64,000 nucleotides of DNA from Pseudomonas taetrolens (GCF_900475285.1 NZ_LS483370.1:3176001-3240000); one strand, 5' to 3'; numbered from the stretch's first letter, positions 17,458-26,735 are shown. Notes: generated by a model from the letters alone, not told the origin. A program made the numbers and translations.

Positions 17458-18674
17458 CAGTTTGTCTCCAGTGTGTGCGGTATCAGCGGCAAGCTGAGCA
17501 AGGCACACGTACCGCGCCCCAGGCGCGACTGTAGTTTCAGCTCGCCCTGGTGCGCTCGCACCACCGCGTTGACCACCGCCAGACCCAGGCCGGTGCCCGT
17601 GGCCTTGGTGGTAAAGAAAGGCTCACCCACGCGCGCCAGTACCTTGGGTTCAATCCCGCCGGCACTGTCGCTCACACACAACCGCAAGCTGTGATCGCGG
17701 GCATACAGATGCACCTTGAGCCGCACGTTCGCGGCGCCCGCCTGCAGCGCGTTTTCAATCAGGTTGAGCAGCGCCCCCACCAGTGTGTCCCGATTGCACA
17801 GCACCTGCCCGCCGTGCACATCGCACTGCCAGCGCAGCGAGACGCCCTCAACATGGGGCTGGGCAGCGGCCTGAAGGGCCTGCATCAACGCTTTGGGGCT
17901 GACCCGATCCGTCAGCGGCAGCTCGCCGCGGGCGAACACCAGCATGTCGCGCACCTGATGTTCCAGTTCGTGCAGGCGCTCCTTGAGGCGCCCGGCAAAC
18001 CGCTGCTGGGTTTCCACCGGCAGTGCTTGCTCGGTCAAATGGCTGGCATAAATCAAGGCCGCCGACAGCGGCGTACGAATCTGATGCGCCAGGGAGGCGA
18101 CCATGCGCCCCAAAGAAGACAGCCGCTCATGCCGGGCCAACTGGTCTTGCAAGCGCCGGGTTTCTGTCAGGTCATTAAGCACCACCAATTGCCCGGGCTC
18201 GGCGTCCAGCGAGCGCGTGGTGATCGACAACCGTCGACCGTCCTTGAGGGACACTTCGTGACCATCGTCTTCACGGGGTGCAAAACAGCGGGCAATCACA
18301 TGCCGCCACAGCTCACCTTCCAAGGGCAGCCCCAGCAACTCACCGGCCGCCGGATTGGCTTCGCGGACACGGCCACGGTCATCAATCACCACCACCCCGC
18401 CTGGCAACAGATCCAGCAGATGCTGCAGACGATTGGCGAGTCGCTCCTTCTCGGCCAGCTCGGCCATGCGCTGGGCACTGACCAGCGCCAGCTCGCCCTT
18501 GAGCTCAGTGACCCGGGCTTCAAGCAGGCTGTAGGAGTCACTCAATTGAGTGGACATTTGATTGAACAGCGAGAACGCCTGCTCAAGCCCTTCGCGGCTG
18601 GTCGGCTGCGCTGCGAGTGCAGTGGCTTGCCCTGCAAGATCAGGAATCGAGGACCGGTGGGCGGCATGAGGCAT
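17457..18674 (-). CDS. fleS: FleS, flagellar sensor histidine kinase
   Basis: FleS is the kinase partner of FleR and has no obvious membrane segment, so it is probably cytoplasmic as in P. aeruginosa. The 405 residues contain an N-terminal coiled coil (about 45-90), a PAS domain (about 90-180), a HisKA box with the phospho-acceptor His in LAHQIRTPL, and a HATPase domain with NLIENALQAGA and GTGLGLAVV. It overlaps fleR by one base and is transcribed from its own sigma-54 promoter. Confidence 0.96.
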   Translation of the reverse strand: MPHAAHRSSIPDLAGQATALAAQPTSREGLEQAFSLFNQMSTQLSDSYSLLEARVTELKGELALVSAQRMAELAEKERLANRLQHLLDLLPGGVVVIDDRGRVREANPAAGELLGLPLEGELWRHVIARCFAPREDDGHEVSLKDGRRLSITTRSLDAEPGQLVVLNDLTETRRLQDQLARHERLSSLGRMVASLAHQIRTPLSAALIYASHLTEQALPVETQQRFAGRLKERLHELEHQVRDMLVFARGELPLTDRVSPKALMQALQAAAQPHVEGVSLRWQCDVHGGQVLCNRDTLVGALLNLIENALQAGAANVRLKVHLYARDHSLRLCVSDSAGGIEPKVLARVGEPFFTTKATGTGLGLAVVNAVVRAHQGELKLQSRLGRGTCALLSLPLIPHTLETN

Positions 18675-18727
18675 GAGGTGTTCTCGCGTGGCTGACCGTC
18701 ATAAAACGGTTCGTTAGCCCTGACGAA

Positions 18728-18742
18728 GCAATACCCGTGCCC
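18728..18742 (-). promoter_or_regulatory. Sigma-54 promoter of fleSR
   Basis: The minus strand reads GGGCAC-GGGTA-TTGC, 54 bp upstream of fleS. It differs from consensus only in the first base of the -24 half. FleQ with RpoN is known to drive fleSR. Confidence 0.8.
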
Positions 18743-18784
18743 ACATCGAATGAATCAGCTGGACGCGCGCTATGCACAGCTCAA

Positions 18785-18930
18785 AATGCAGCCACCGGGA
18801 AGCGCAGCGAGGCTGCGATCGGCCGCAAAGCCGGATAATACGGTGGGGGCAGGCCCGCCCTCGCGGACAGGTTTGGCGACTGCTGCGCAATCGGTCGCAG
18901 CCTTGCTGCACTCGGCAGCGGCTACGGGGA
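18785..18930. repeat. REP-like inverted pair between fleQ and fleS
   Basis: Two REP-like arms in opposite orientation: GCAGCGAGGCTGCGATCGGC on the left, and GGTCGCAGCCTTGCTGCACT followed by CGGCAGCGGCTACGGG on the right. It fills most of the gap between the fleQ stop and the fleS promoter, so it may act as a 3' hairpin for fleQ. Confidence 0.7.
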
Positions 18931-18942
18931 AACAGCCAGGCG

Positions 18943-20415
18943 TCAATCTTCTGCCTGGTCGTCCCCTTCACGACGGCTCATGCCGTACTTGCGCATTTTT
19001 TCAACCAGCGTAGTACGCCGGATGCGCAGACGCTCAGCGGCACGCGCCACGATGCCATTGGCATCGTCCAGCGCCTGCTGAATCAGCACTTGCTCCAGAC
19101 CGGCGAGGTAATCCTTGAGGTCCAGGCCTTCGGGCGGCAGCATCGCCGTGGCCGTGAAATCGGGGGCATTGTTGATCGCTGCACGCTCTTCCAGGTCGCA
19201 ACGCAGGTTCTCGACCATCTGCTCGTCTTCGTCGTCGACGTAGCGGAATTTCTTCGGCAGTTCGGCGATACCAATCACTCCATACGGATGCATGATTGCC
19301 ATGCGCTCGACCAGATTGGCCAGCTCCCGGACATTCCCCGGCCACCCGTGACTGCACAGCGACATGATGGCGCCGGAATTGAAGCGGATCGAGCCGCGTT
19401 TTTCGTGCTCCATGCGCGAGATCAACTCGTTCATCAGCAACGGAATGTCTTCGACCCGCTCGCGCAAGGGGGCCATTTCGATCGGGAACACGTTGAGGCG
19501 GTAGTACAAGTCTTCGCGAAAGGCGCCGACCTCAATCATGCTTTCGAGGTTTTTGTGAGTCGCGGCAATGATCCGCACGTCCGCGCTTTGGGTCTTGTTG
19601 CTGCCCACCCGCTCAAACGTCCGCTCCTGCAACACCCGCAGCAGCTTGACCTGCATCGGCAACGGCATGTCACCGATCTCATCGAGGAACAGCGTACCGC
19701 CGTTGGCCAACTCAAAACGCCCGGCGCGGCTGGTGATTGCTCCGGTGAAGGCGCCCTTCTCATGGCCGAACAGCTCACTCTCAAGCAGTTCGGCAGGAAT
19801 CGCCCCACAGTTAACCGGCACAAAGGGCGCATCGCGGCGCTTGGAATGGTAATGCAGGTTACGGGCGACCACTTCCTTGCCAGTCCCGGACTCACCGAGG
19901 ATCAGCACGCTGGCCTCGGTGTCGGCCACTTGCTGCATCATTTGCCGCACGTGCTGAATCGCACGGCTGGTGCCCACCAGGCTGCGGAATAAATTGGGTT
20001 CACGATGCCGGCCACGCACACGGGCATGATCGTACATCTCGCGATAAACCTGCGCACGGTGCAGGGAATCAAGCAATTTGCTGTAGCTGGGAGGCATTTC
20101 GAGGGTGGACAGCACCCGGCGGCGCTGATCTTCAGGCAGGTCGACCGAAGAAATTTCACCTAAAAGCATGATGGGCAGGAACTCATCCCATGCAGCGAGT
20201 GTCTTAAGCAGTCCTGATACGCCGCCAGCGATGCTGACGTCGCCGACCAGGACACAAAGCACTTCACGACTCGACGACAGAGCGCTCACCGCCTGTTCCC
20301 AGTCGTGGCTAGGGCTGGCTAAATTTTCTTCACCCAGAAAATTTAAAATCACCGCCAAATCGTGGCGGCGAGCGCTATCGTCATCGATTAGCAGAATTTT
20401 GGTTTCACGCCACAT
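18943..20415 (-). CDS. fleQ: FleQ, master flagellar regulator
   Basis: FleQ is the top-level sigma-54 activator of the flagellar cascade, and in Pseudomonas it is also a c-di-GMP-responsive switch for exopolysaccharide genes. It has 490 residues. The N-terminal receiver-like domain begins [13 protein letters not shown]. The AAA+ domain has Walker A GESGTGKE and the sigma-54 contact loop GAFTGA in [16 protein letters not shown]. The C-terminal Fis-type helix-turn-helix has [16 protein letters not shown]. It is transcribed alone, between fliT and fleS. Confidence 0.98.
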   Translation of the reverse strand: MWRETKILLIDDDSARRHDLAVILNFLGEENLASPSHDWEQAVSALSSSREVLCVLVGDVSIAGGVSGLLKTLAAWDEFLPIMLLGEISSVDLPEDQRRRVLSTLEMPPSYSKLLDSLHRAQVYREMYDHARVRGRHREPNLFRSLVGTSRAIQHVRQMMQQVADTEASVLILGESGTGKEVVARNLHYHSKRRDAPFVPVNCGAIPAELLESELFGHEKGAFTGAITSRAGRFELANGGTLFLDEIGDMPLPMQVKLLRVLQERTFERVGSNKTQSADVRIIAATHKNLESMIEVGAFREDLYYRLNVFPIEMAPLRERVEDIPLLMNELISRMEHEKRGSIRFNSGAIMSLCSHGWPGNVRELANLVERMAIMHPYGVIGIAELPKKFRYVDDEDEQMVENLRCDLEERAAINNAPDFTATAMLPPEGLDLKDYLAGLEQVLIQQALDDANGIVARAAERLRIRRTTLVEKMRKYGMSRREGDDQAED

Positions 20416-20520
20416 GCAATAGCAACTTCCCTAGTCAACTCAATGCCCTGGCCAAGCAGGACATATTCGTCGCCCTGACCCGATGGATATCCAAGACGAC
20501 TAAAAAACAAAATAACGCGC

Positions 20521-20550
20521 TAGTTAAGTCAAAAAACCGTGCATAGTCAA
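20521..20550 (-). promoter_or_regulatory. Possible sigma-70 promoter of fleQ
   Basis: On the minus strand, TTGACT (-35, at 20545-20550) and TAACTA (-10, at 20521-20526) are 18 bases apart, about 105 bp upstream of fleQ. FleQ is known to be expressed from a sigma-70 promoter, and no sigma-54 element is visible here. The surrounding 180-bp gap is A/T-rich. Confidence 0.45.
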
Positions 20551-20594
20551 ATTTATGGCGCTTTAAACGCGATTAACCACATCTTTTTTAGGCC

Positions 20595-20888
20595 TTAACC
20601 AAAGAGATGGTAAACCTTTGAAGCATTTTTTGCTTGATTGATCTGCCCCATTTGCTCAACGAGCAATTGCCGCTCATCCGTCGCCGCCTCCAGCAGCATG
20701 CGATACACCACCAACAACCCTTCCAGGTTCTCGCGCAACACCGCCTCATCCAGCGGTGCTTCATCCAGTACGCTCTCGACACATACCCGACACGCCGAGT
20801 CCAGCTCACCGATCGCATCCCAATTACGCTCGGCCAGAGCATCAATCAGCGCTACGCGGGTTTCTTGAATTCGTTGCAATTGACTCAT
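20595..20888 (-). CDS. fliT: FliT/FleP-like small flagellar protein
   Basis: The ATG chosen gives 97 residues beginning MSQLQRIQETRVAL; GAGGAG lies 6 bases upstream. It is wholly helical and acidic, with the pattern of FliT-type export chaperones, which bind the filament cap FliD. In P. aeruginosa the equivalent position between fliS and fleQ is called fleP. Placement directly after fliS in the fliD-fliS operon supports the call; sequence conservation in this family is low, so the name rests partly on context. Confidence 0.75.
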   Translation of the reverse strand: MSQLQRIQETRVALIDALAERNWDAIGELDSACRVCVESVLDEAPLDEAVLRENLEGLLVVYRMLLEAATDERQLLVEQMGQINQAKNASKVYHLFG

Positions 20889-20913
20889 GGCGCACTCCTC
20901 AAACCTGCGGGGT

Positions 20914-21303
20914 TTATTCAGCTGCGATCGCATCCCAACCACTTTTCACAGTGATCAGCAGACGAGCCACTTCGTCGATGATTTCAGGGTCGTTTTGCGC
21001 GTTGGCCAGGGTCAGGCGGACGGCCATGTATTCGTACAGGCTGTCGAGCTGCTGCAAGGCGGCCTTGTCGTCGGTCTTCTCTTCATCCAGGCCCTGACGC
21101 AGACCGGTAATGATGTCGATGGCCTTGGTAATAAACAGTGCTTTCTGCGCAACATCACCACGGCTCATTGCACCCTTGGCCTGCGCCATGCGATCCAGAC
21201 CGCCTTCCATCAGCATCTGAATCAAACGATGGGGGCTGGCTTCGGAGATTTGGGCGTGGGAATTGACCTTCTGATACTGACGAAGGGCGCGCATCGGGTT
21301 CAT
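20914..21303 (-). CDS. fliS: FliS, flagellin export chaperone
   Basis: FliS binds the C-terminus of flagellin in the cytoplasm and stops premature polymerisation. It has 129 residues, with the signature LRQYQKVNSHAQISEASPH near the N-terminus, the helical core HRLIQMLMEGGLDRMAQAKG and the ALQQLDSLYEYMAVRL helix. It is the second gene of the fliD-fliS-fliT operon. Confidence 0.97.
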   Translation of the reverse strand: MNPMRALRQYQKVNSHAQISEASPHRLIQMLMEGGLDRMAQAKGAMSRGDVAQKALFITKAIDIITGLRQGLDEEKTDDKAALQQLDSLYEYMAVRLTLANAQNDPEIIDEVARLLITVKSGWDAIAAE

Positions 21304-21399
21304 GTTTCTACCTCATTACAGATGACAGGCAAAATGACTGGGACATGCTTTATATGTCGACCCAGGGGCGCAAAACTTTAGCCACCCGAGCGCCTCACA

Positions 21400-22761
21400 T
21401 CAGTCTTTTTTAGGGTTATTCAACGAGTTGAGCGTGGTCATGATGCTGGAGCTGCTGGCGTTCATCTTCGCGATCAAGGTGTCCATCGCCGTGTATTTGG
21501 CGCTGAGGGTGTCTTTAAGGGCGTCCATGCGCCGATCCAGGTCTGCCTGTTGCGTCGTCAGGTCCGTCAGTTTGGTATTCAAGTCAGTGGCGCGGGACGC
21601 CAGCAACCCAGAACTTCCGACATAGCTTTCGGTGGCCTTGGTCATTCGTGCCACCAGGCCTGTGTCGCCAGTAAACACCTTGGCAATCTCGGTGGGGCCA
21701 TTGGCGGTCTCCACCGCAGCCTTCCACTTGGTGTCATCCAGCGTCAGCAGCCCGGTTTTCTGGTCAGTGCTGATTCCCATCTGCGACAGGTTGCCGACAC
21801 TCGACGAACCAGTGTTTTGCAGCAACTCGTTGCGGATACCGTTGACCAGTTGGCGCATTGACGCATCGCCCGTCAGCGCGCCCGAGGTGGTGGTCGACGC
21901 ATCGCCGGTGGCCGTGACTTTGGTCTGGGTGTTGATACTGGTCAACAGCGCGTTGTACGCCGTGATGAACGACTGAACCGAGGTTTTCAGGGTGGTGGTG
22001 TTGGACGCCACGGTAATGGTGGATGCCTTGGTGTCAATCAACTCCAGGCTCACGCCGCTGATGGCCGCCGTCACTTTATTGCTCTTCGACTCCATGGCAA
22101 TGCCATCAATCGTGTATTCGGCGTTCACCGGCGGCTTGCCGGCGTCATAACCGATCGCCAGCTCCGAATCGCCACTGATGGTAATGTCGGTGCCTTTGCC
22201 TGTGGTCTGCGAGCTGATCACCAGCCGCGAGCCATTGGCGTCGCTCAGGACGTTGGCGCTGATACCCTTGGATTGCAACTGCGTGTTGATTGCGTCGCGG
22301 GTCTGCTGCATGGTCGCCCCCGCCGGAATCGTGACATCGTAATTGTCACCAGACTGCGAGAGGGTCAGGGTTGCAGCCGCTTCGCTGGTGTTCACAACCG
22401 CCGAAGGGCCACCCGCGAACATCTTGCTGGTGATTTTCGACGCAGTCGCCAACTGAGTGACGTCCAGCGCATAGGTGCCGCTGGACGCTTTGTCATCGAT
22501 GGTGACTTTGGAAATTTTTTCGTCAGACGACGATGCGGCCAGACCATTGAAGCTGGACGCGTTATCGAGCTTGGCAATCGCTGTACGGTAGGCCTCAAGC
22601 GCAACCTTGACCGTACCCACCGCCGACAATTGAGTCGTGGTGACGGTTTGCTGCTTGGTAATCTGGCTTTGCTTGGGCGCTTTTTCCGCATCAACCAGGG
22701 CTTTTACAATACCGACCGTGTCGAAACCCGAGCCGACCCCCGTAATGGTTGAACTTGCCAT
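21400..22761 (-). CDS. fliD: FliD, flagellar filament cap protein
   Basis: FliD forms the cap at the filament tip that guides flagellin insertion, and in P. aeruginosa it also binds mucin. The 453 residues include an N-terminal FliD_N domain (GVGSGFDTVGIVKALVDAE), a central domain rich in Thr/Ser with flagellin-hook IN-type segments, and a C-terminal coiled coil (KLTDLTTQQADLDRRMDALK). It is first in its operon and lies 153 bp from the fliC stop, with no flaG gene between. Confidence 0.96.
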   Translation of the reverse strand: MASSTITGVGSGFDTVGIVKALVDAEKAPKQSQITKQQTVTTTQLSAVGTVKVALEAYRTAIAKLDNASSFNGLAASSSDEKISKVTIDDKASSGTYALDVTQLATASKITSKMFAGGPSAVVNTSEAAATLTLSQSGDNYDVTIPAGATMQQTRDAINTQLQSKGISANVLSDANGSRLVISSQTTGKGTDITISGDSELAIGYDAGKPPVNAEYTIDGIAMESKSNKVTAAISGVSLELIDTKASTITVASNTTTLKTSVQSFITAYNALLTSINTQTKVTATGDASTTTSGALTGDASMRQLVNGIRNELLQNTGSSSVGNLSQMGISTDQKTGLLTLDDTKWKAAVETANGPTEIAKVFTGDTGLVARMTKATESYVGSSGLLASRATDLNTKLTDLTTQQADLDRRMDALKDTLSAKYTAMDTLIAKMNASSSSIMTTLNSLNNPKKD

Positions 22762-22825
22762 CTGTATTCTCCTTATCCGGTGGCTGGCGCTTTATTGGCG
22801 AAGCGTGCCGAAGCCACAGAGTGCT

Positions 22826-22840
22826 TCACATTTCATGCCA
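22826..22840 (-). promoter_or_regulatory. Weak candidate sigma-54 promoter of fliD
   Basis: The minus strand reads TGGCAT-GAAAT-GTGA, a good -24 half but an imperfect -12 half, 65 bp upstream of fliD and just past the fliC terminator. RpoN control of fliD is known in Pseudomonas, but this site alone is not convincing. Confidence 0.3.
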
Positions 22841-22860
22841 CCTTCAAACGCCAAAACCTG

Positions 22861-22891
22861 AAAAAACAAAAGGGCACGTAAACGCGCCCTT
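22861..22891 (-). terminator. Rho-independent terminator of fliC
   Basis: On the minus strand, AAGGGCGCG-TTTA-CGTGCCCTT forms a 9-bp stem with one G-T pair and a 4-base loop, followed by a T-rich tract (TTGTTTTTT). It begins 24 bp past the fliC stop codon. Confidence 0.92.
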
Positions 22892-22914
22892 CTGTTTTCA
22901 ACCAAGCGCTGAAA

Positions 22915-24666
22915 TTACTGAAGCAGTTTCATCACAGCGGATGGCAGCTGGTTAGCCTGGGACAGGATCGCAGTGGACGCCTGCTGCAGGGTTTGTTGTT
23001 TGGTCAGCTCAGCAGCTTCGGAAGCGAAGTCAGTGTCCTGAACCCGACCCAGTGCCGCGGTGGAGTTCTCGGAAATGCTCTGCAGGTTGGCCACGGTGCT
23101 GGTGAAACGGTTTTGAACAGCACCCAGAGCCGAACGCTGGGTGTCGATCTGCGAGATCGCATCAGCCAGCGCCTGGACAGTACGCTGCGAATCTTCTGCA
23201 CTCAGAATGCTCAGGTCGGAAACGGTGGTTTCCTGCTTGATGGCAGTGGTCGATGCCGGAGCAGCCGTCAGACCCAATGCCGCCAGGCCCGTACCCGCAC
23301 TGCCGTCTGCAATGTTGATGTTTTTAGTGGAGAACAGGCTCAGGCTGCCATCATCTTTCAGGCTGGCGGTGACGCCGGTGCTTGCACTGTTGATCGACGA
23401 AACAACATCGGCCATGGTCGAACCGGCGGTGAACTTGACTTCAGTACCGTTCAGGCTGATCGACGTTGCGTTTTCCAGTTTGGCCGGAGTCGTCCCCGAC
23501 GCTAGGCCCAGCGCGGCCAGAGAACCACCCGTGCCGTTGGCCAGCTTGATGTCGCTGCCATCAGCGGTCGCCAATTGCAGACGGCCATCTGTCGACAAGG
23601 TCGCACTCACACCCGTCGCCCCACCTGGGTTGGCAGCGGTGTTAGCGGTGTTGATGGCATCCATGACGTCAGCCATGCTGTCACCGGCGGCAAACACCAC
23701 ATCCTTATCGTTGATCTTGATGGTCGTTGCGGCAACCAGTGCGCCTGGCGTGCCTGGAACGGCTGGTGTACCGGCCGAACCTGCAACTTCAGTGCTGACG
23801 CCAAGACCAGAGTTATCTGTCGGGTCAATGGTGATCGTAGCGGCAGAAGTCAGAACGAGCGCATCACCTGCCGTGTTCAAGGTCGCCTTAACATCGCCAA
23901 CAGCTGCGAGGTTGATGGCATCCGCGGCGTCTTGAATCGTGGCGCCATCGGCGATTGTTACGGCTGTGCCGTTAATGTTCAACGTGCCGTCAGCACCCGC
24001 TGGCGCAACATACGCAGCACCTGTACGAACAAAATCAGTCGCAGGAACAGCTGGAGTACCCGCAGTACCGCCCGGCAAGGTCACAGCACTGCCCGTTACC
24101 GAAGCCTTCAACTGACTGGTCGCCGAACCCGCGACGCTTGCCTCGCTGAAAGAGCCTTTCAAACCGGTAGCGCTGATGTCGTTCATGCCGAACGAGATGG
24201 TCTGGTTGGCGTCGGAACCGATCTGGAAGGATTGGTTCTGGAACGAGCCGTCCAGCAGGTTACGACCACCGAAAGTGGTGGTTTGGGCGATACGGGTCAG
24301 TTCACCGGTTTTCGCCGTGAATTCTTGTTGCAGGGACGCACGGTCTTCGGCGCTTTTATCACCGTTCGCGGACTGCAGGGCCAGTTCACGCAAACGTTGC
24401 AGAATATTGGTCGACTCTTGCATCGCGCCTTCGGCGGTCTGGGCAATCGAGGTGCCGTTGTTGGCGTTGGCGATGGCCACTGTCATGCCTTTAACCTGAG
24501 AGGTCAGACGGTTGGCGATTTGCATGCCGGCGGCGTCGTCTTTGGCGCTGTTGATTTTCAGGCCGGAAGACAGACGGGTCATCGAGGTGCTCAGAGCATC
24601 GCCGGCTTTGTTCAGGTTCTTCTGAACGGTCTGGGACGTGACGTTAGTGTTTACTGATAAAGCCAT
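22915..24666 (-). CDS. fliC: FliC, flagellin
   Basis: Flagellin is the filament subunit, and this one is long (583 residues; many Pseudomonas b-type flagellins are near 490 or less). The conserved N-terminal D0/D1 region and C-terminal region (ending [10 protein letters not shown]) are intact. The central part contains three related modules of about 70-90 residues starting near 227 ([19 protein letters not shown]), 313 ([19 protein letters not shown]) and 402 ([19 protein letters not shown]), each of the flagellin IN type; the first two follow GTPAVP spacers. Residues 30-51 are the flg22 region, with Met48 where the standard peptide has Leu. It has a sigma-28 promoter and its own terminator. 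Confidence 0.98.
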   Translation of the reverse strand: MALSVNTNVTSQTVQKNLNKAGDALSTSMTRLSSGLKINSAKDDAAGMQIANRLTSQVKGMTVAIANANNGTSIAQTAEGAMQESTNILQRLRELALQSANGDKSAEDRASLQQEFTAKTGELTRIAQTTTFGGRNLLDGSFQNQSFQIGSDANQTISFGMNDISATGLKGSFSEASVAGSATSQLKASVTGSAVTLPGGTAGTPAVPATDFVRTGAAYVAPAGADGTLNINGTAVTIADGATIQDAADAINLAAVGDVKATLNTAGDALVLTSAATITIDPTDNSGLGVSTEVAGSAGTPAVPGTPGALVAATTIKINDKDVVFAAGDSMADVMDAINTANTAANPGGATGVSATLSTDGRLQLATADGSDIKLANGTGGSLAALGLASGTTPAKLENATSISLNGTEVKFTAGSTMADVVSSINSASTGVTASLKDDGSLSLFSTKNINIADGSAGTGLAALGLTAAPASTTAIKQETTVSDLSILSAEDSQRTVQALADAISQIDTQRSALGAVQNRFTSTVANLQSISENSTAALGRVQDTDFASEAAELTKQQTLQQASTAILSQANQLPSAVMKLLQ

Positions 24667-24746
24667 GACGAAATCCTCATTGGATGAATACTGCGGCTTC
24701 CGGCCCTGGCAACCGCCGGGTGTGGCCTAGAGAACCTTCGTAATAG

Positions 24747-24773
24747 TTATCGTCGTGAATGCAGGTTGCTTGA
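24747..24773 (-). promoter_or_regulatory. Sigma-28 (FliA) promoter of fliC
   Basis: On the minus strand, TCAAG at -35 and GACGATAA at -10 are separated by 14 bases, one mismatch from the Pseudomonas FliA consensus (TCAAG-N14-GCCGATAA). The implied start leaves a 5' leader of roughly 70 bases before fliC. Confidence 0.85.
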
Positions 24774-24855
24774 GGGATTTTTTGAATTTTTTTACTGGCG
24801 GCGTGCCATCCCTTTTATTTCAGGGGGTTAGCGACACCTGAAGCGACAAAAATCC

Positions 24856-24945
24856 CCGTAGGAGCGAGCTTGCTCGCGATGGAATCACCGCGCTAAGTCA
24901 GGCATACCGCGTCGACCGGATCGCGAGCACGCTCAACGCCTGCAA
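24856..24945. repeat. REP-like element upstream of fliC
   Basis: CCGTAGGAGCGAGCTTGCTC and GCGATGG are followed about 60 bases later by GATCGCGAGCACGCTCAACG, an inverted partner. The GAGCGAGCTTGCTCGCGA word belongs to a widespread Pseudomonas REP family. Related copies lie at 44.2 and 52.9 kb. Confidence 0.7.
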
Positions 24946-24965
24946 AGAACAGAGGGGATGAATGC

Positions 24966-24994
24966 AAAACGCCCATGGCTTTGAGGCCACGGGC
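24966..24994 (-). terminator. Probable terminator of the ketoacyl-ACP synthase gene
   Basis: The minus strand reads GCCCGTGGC-CTCAAA-GCCATGGGC, a 9-bp stem with one G-T pair, followed by GTTTTGC. The T-tract is short, so the call is moderate. It lies 22 bp past the gene's stop codon. Confidence 0.6.
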
Positions 24995-25016
24995 GCGGGG
25001 TGTTTCGACGAGCAGC

Positions 25017-25943
25017 TTAAGGGCGATAGATAATCGCCGAGCCCCACGACAGGCCTACGCCGAAACCGCTGAGGGCTACGCGTGTCCAGGTGGCGTCCAT
25101 CACGTGCTTTTCCAGCAGCAGCGGAATGCTCGAAGACACGGTGTTACCGGTCTCGACCATGTCCTTGATGAACTTCTCCGGTTCGCCTTCAAAGCGACGG
25201 GCCACGGCATCGACAATCGCCGCACTGCCCTGATGGATGCAGAAAGCATCGATGTCGGCAGACGTCAGGTCGGACTCTTGCAGCAGCTCATTCAAGTGCG
25301 CCGGCACTTTGAGCAGCGCGAAGTTGAACACCTGACGGCCATTCATGAAGAACACGCCATCGCTGACTTTCAAGTGCGGAGCACCCGAACCGTCTGTGCC
25401 GAACTTGGCCTTGCCCAGCTGCCAGGGCGCATCTTCGCCCATCCAGGTGGCAGTAGCAGCATCGCCAAAGAGCATGGTGGTGTTGCGGTCTTCGGGATCG
25501 ACGATTTTCGAATACGGGTCAGCGGTCACCAGCAGGCCGTTTTTCAGACCGGCCGCTTCCATGAAGCCCTTCATCGCGTAGATGCCGTAGACATAACCCG
25601 AGCACCCCAGGGAAATATCGAACGCAGCGACGTGGGTCGGCAGGCCGAGCTTGTCCTGAACGATGGCGGCCGTGTGCGGCAGGCCTTCGGCGTCGCCGTT
25701 TTGCGTGACAACGATCAGCGCATCGATGGATTCGCGATTGAGCTGCGGATTGTTGGCGAACAGCGCGTTAACCGCTTCGACACACAGGTCCGAGGTTTCC
25801 TGGTCAGCATCTTTACGCGGCAGGAATGCCGAGCCAATCTTGCCCAGAATGAATTCTTCGTCCTTGGAGAACTTCGCGCCTTGCGCGTAGTTGTCTACAC
25901 CGCTTGCTGGCACGTAACTGGCGATGCTTTTAATGCCAATCAT
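25017..25943 (-). CDS. 3-oxoacyl-ACP synthase III-like protein in the flagellin region
   Basis: A FabH-superfamily condensing enzyme of 308 residues with the full triad: Cys114 in ISLGCSGYVYG, His237 in FCIHQGS and Asn267 in ETGNTVSSS. The chemistry expected is Claisen condensation of acyl groups. In P. syringae and related species a KAS III gene sits between the flagellin glycosyltransferases (fgt1/fgt2) and fliC and has been linked to flagellin modification or quorum-signal precursors. Here the glycosyltransferases are absent and the gene stands alone between fliC and a REP cluster. Its substrate cannot be told from sequence; it is unlikely to be the housekeeping FabH. Confidence 0.88.
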   Translation of the reverse strand: MIGIKSIASYVPASGVDNYAQGAKFSKDEEFILGKIGSAFLPRKDADQETSDLCVEAVNALFANNPQLNRESIDALIVVTQNGDAEGLPHTAAIVQDKLGLPTHVAAFDISLGCSGYVYGIYAMKGFMEAAGLKNGLLVTADPYSKIVDPEDRNTTMLFGDAATATWMGEDAPWQLGKAKFGTDGSGAPHLKVSDGVFFMNGRQVFNFALLKVPAHLNELLQESDLTSADIDAFCIHQGSAAIVDAVARRFEGEPEKFIKDMVETGNTVSSSIPLLLEKHVMDATWTRVALSGFGVGLSWGSAIIYRP

Positions 25944-26194
25944 TGTGGCTTCCCAATACTGAATAGCTGGAGATCACCCGCTCTCACAATCGAGGGGCGT
26001 TGACAATAAAAGGGCTTCGTCGCGAAAAAATTCGGCGAAGTGGGCACCCGAATAGACACAAAATAGCCTGAAAAAGGCCCGGCGCCCGCCCATAGGTTTC
26101 ACACGATACAGTGAAGATGCGCGTTATGACTCGCAAGTCACTCAATTTTGTGCGCTTTTATACAAAAGATTTCAAGGATTACCGCGGATAAACA

Positions 26195-26712
26195 CTGTCG
26201 AAACGCTGCTGCCCGCCAAGCCTCGCAGCCTTCGTGCCTCGGCAGCGGCTACAGGATCACCCAAAACCTGTAGCCGCTGTCGCAGGCTGCGAAAAGGCCC
26301 GAAGGGGCTTCAAGATTTCAGGATCACCCGAGACCCGTAGCAGCGGTCGAGCGAAGCGAGGCCGTAGGGATAGGCCCCCCAGGCTTTACGACGGCTGCGC
26401 CGCCGGACGCGGCCTCGTTCTACTCGTCCGCTGCTACAGGATCACCCAACCTGTAGCCGCTGCCACAGACTGCGAAAAGGCCCGAAGGGGCTTCAAGATT
26501 TCAGGATCACCCGAGACCCGTAGCAGCGGTCGAGCGAAGCGAGGCCGCGTCCGGGTTTGATCTTGCCTTTGATCCATCCGCCCCCTTTCGGGAGGCCGTA
26601 CGCAAGGATAGGTCCGCCAGGCTTTACGACGGCTACGCCGCCGGACGCGGCCTCGTTCTACTCGTCCGCTGCTACAGATTACGCGCTGGATCATCTCTGT
26701 AGCCGCTGGAGA
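26195..26712. repeat. Expanded REP cluster with a duplicated unit, between flgL and the KAS III gene
   Basis: This 790-bp intergenic gap has no gene. Two copies of a compound unit run in the same direction: about 26268-26437 and 26450-26678. Both begin CCTGTAGCCGCTG, share a block of about 77 identical bases (26287-26363 in the first copy: CTGCGAAAAGGCCCGAAGGG and onward to GAAGCGAGGCCG), and end with GCCGCCGGACGCGGCCTCGT and a GCTGCTACAG word. The second copy carries an extra segment of about 60 bases. A further single element precedes the pair near 26205-26253. Confidence 0.85.
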
Positions 26713-26735
26713 GGGTGCCGGCAAAGCCTGCGCAG

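Noticed and set aside
26195..26712. Possible CRISPR array
   Set aside because: The repeats are two long compound REP units with inverted sub-elements, not regular short repeats with unique spacers, and no cas genes are present.
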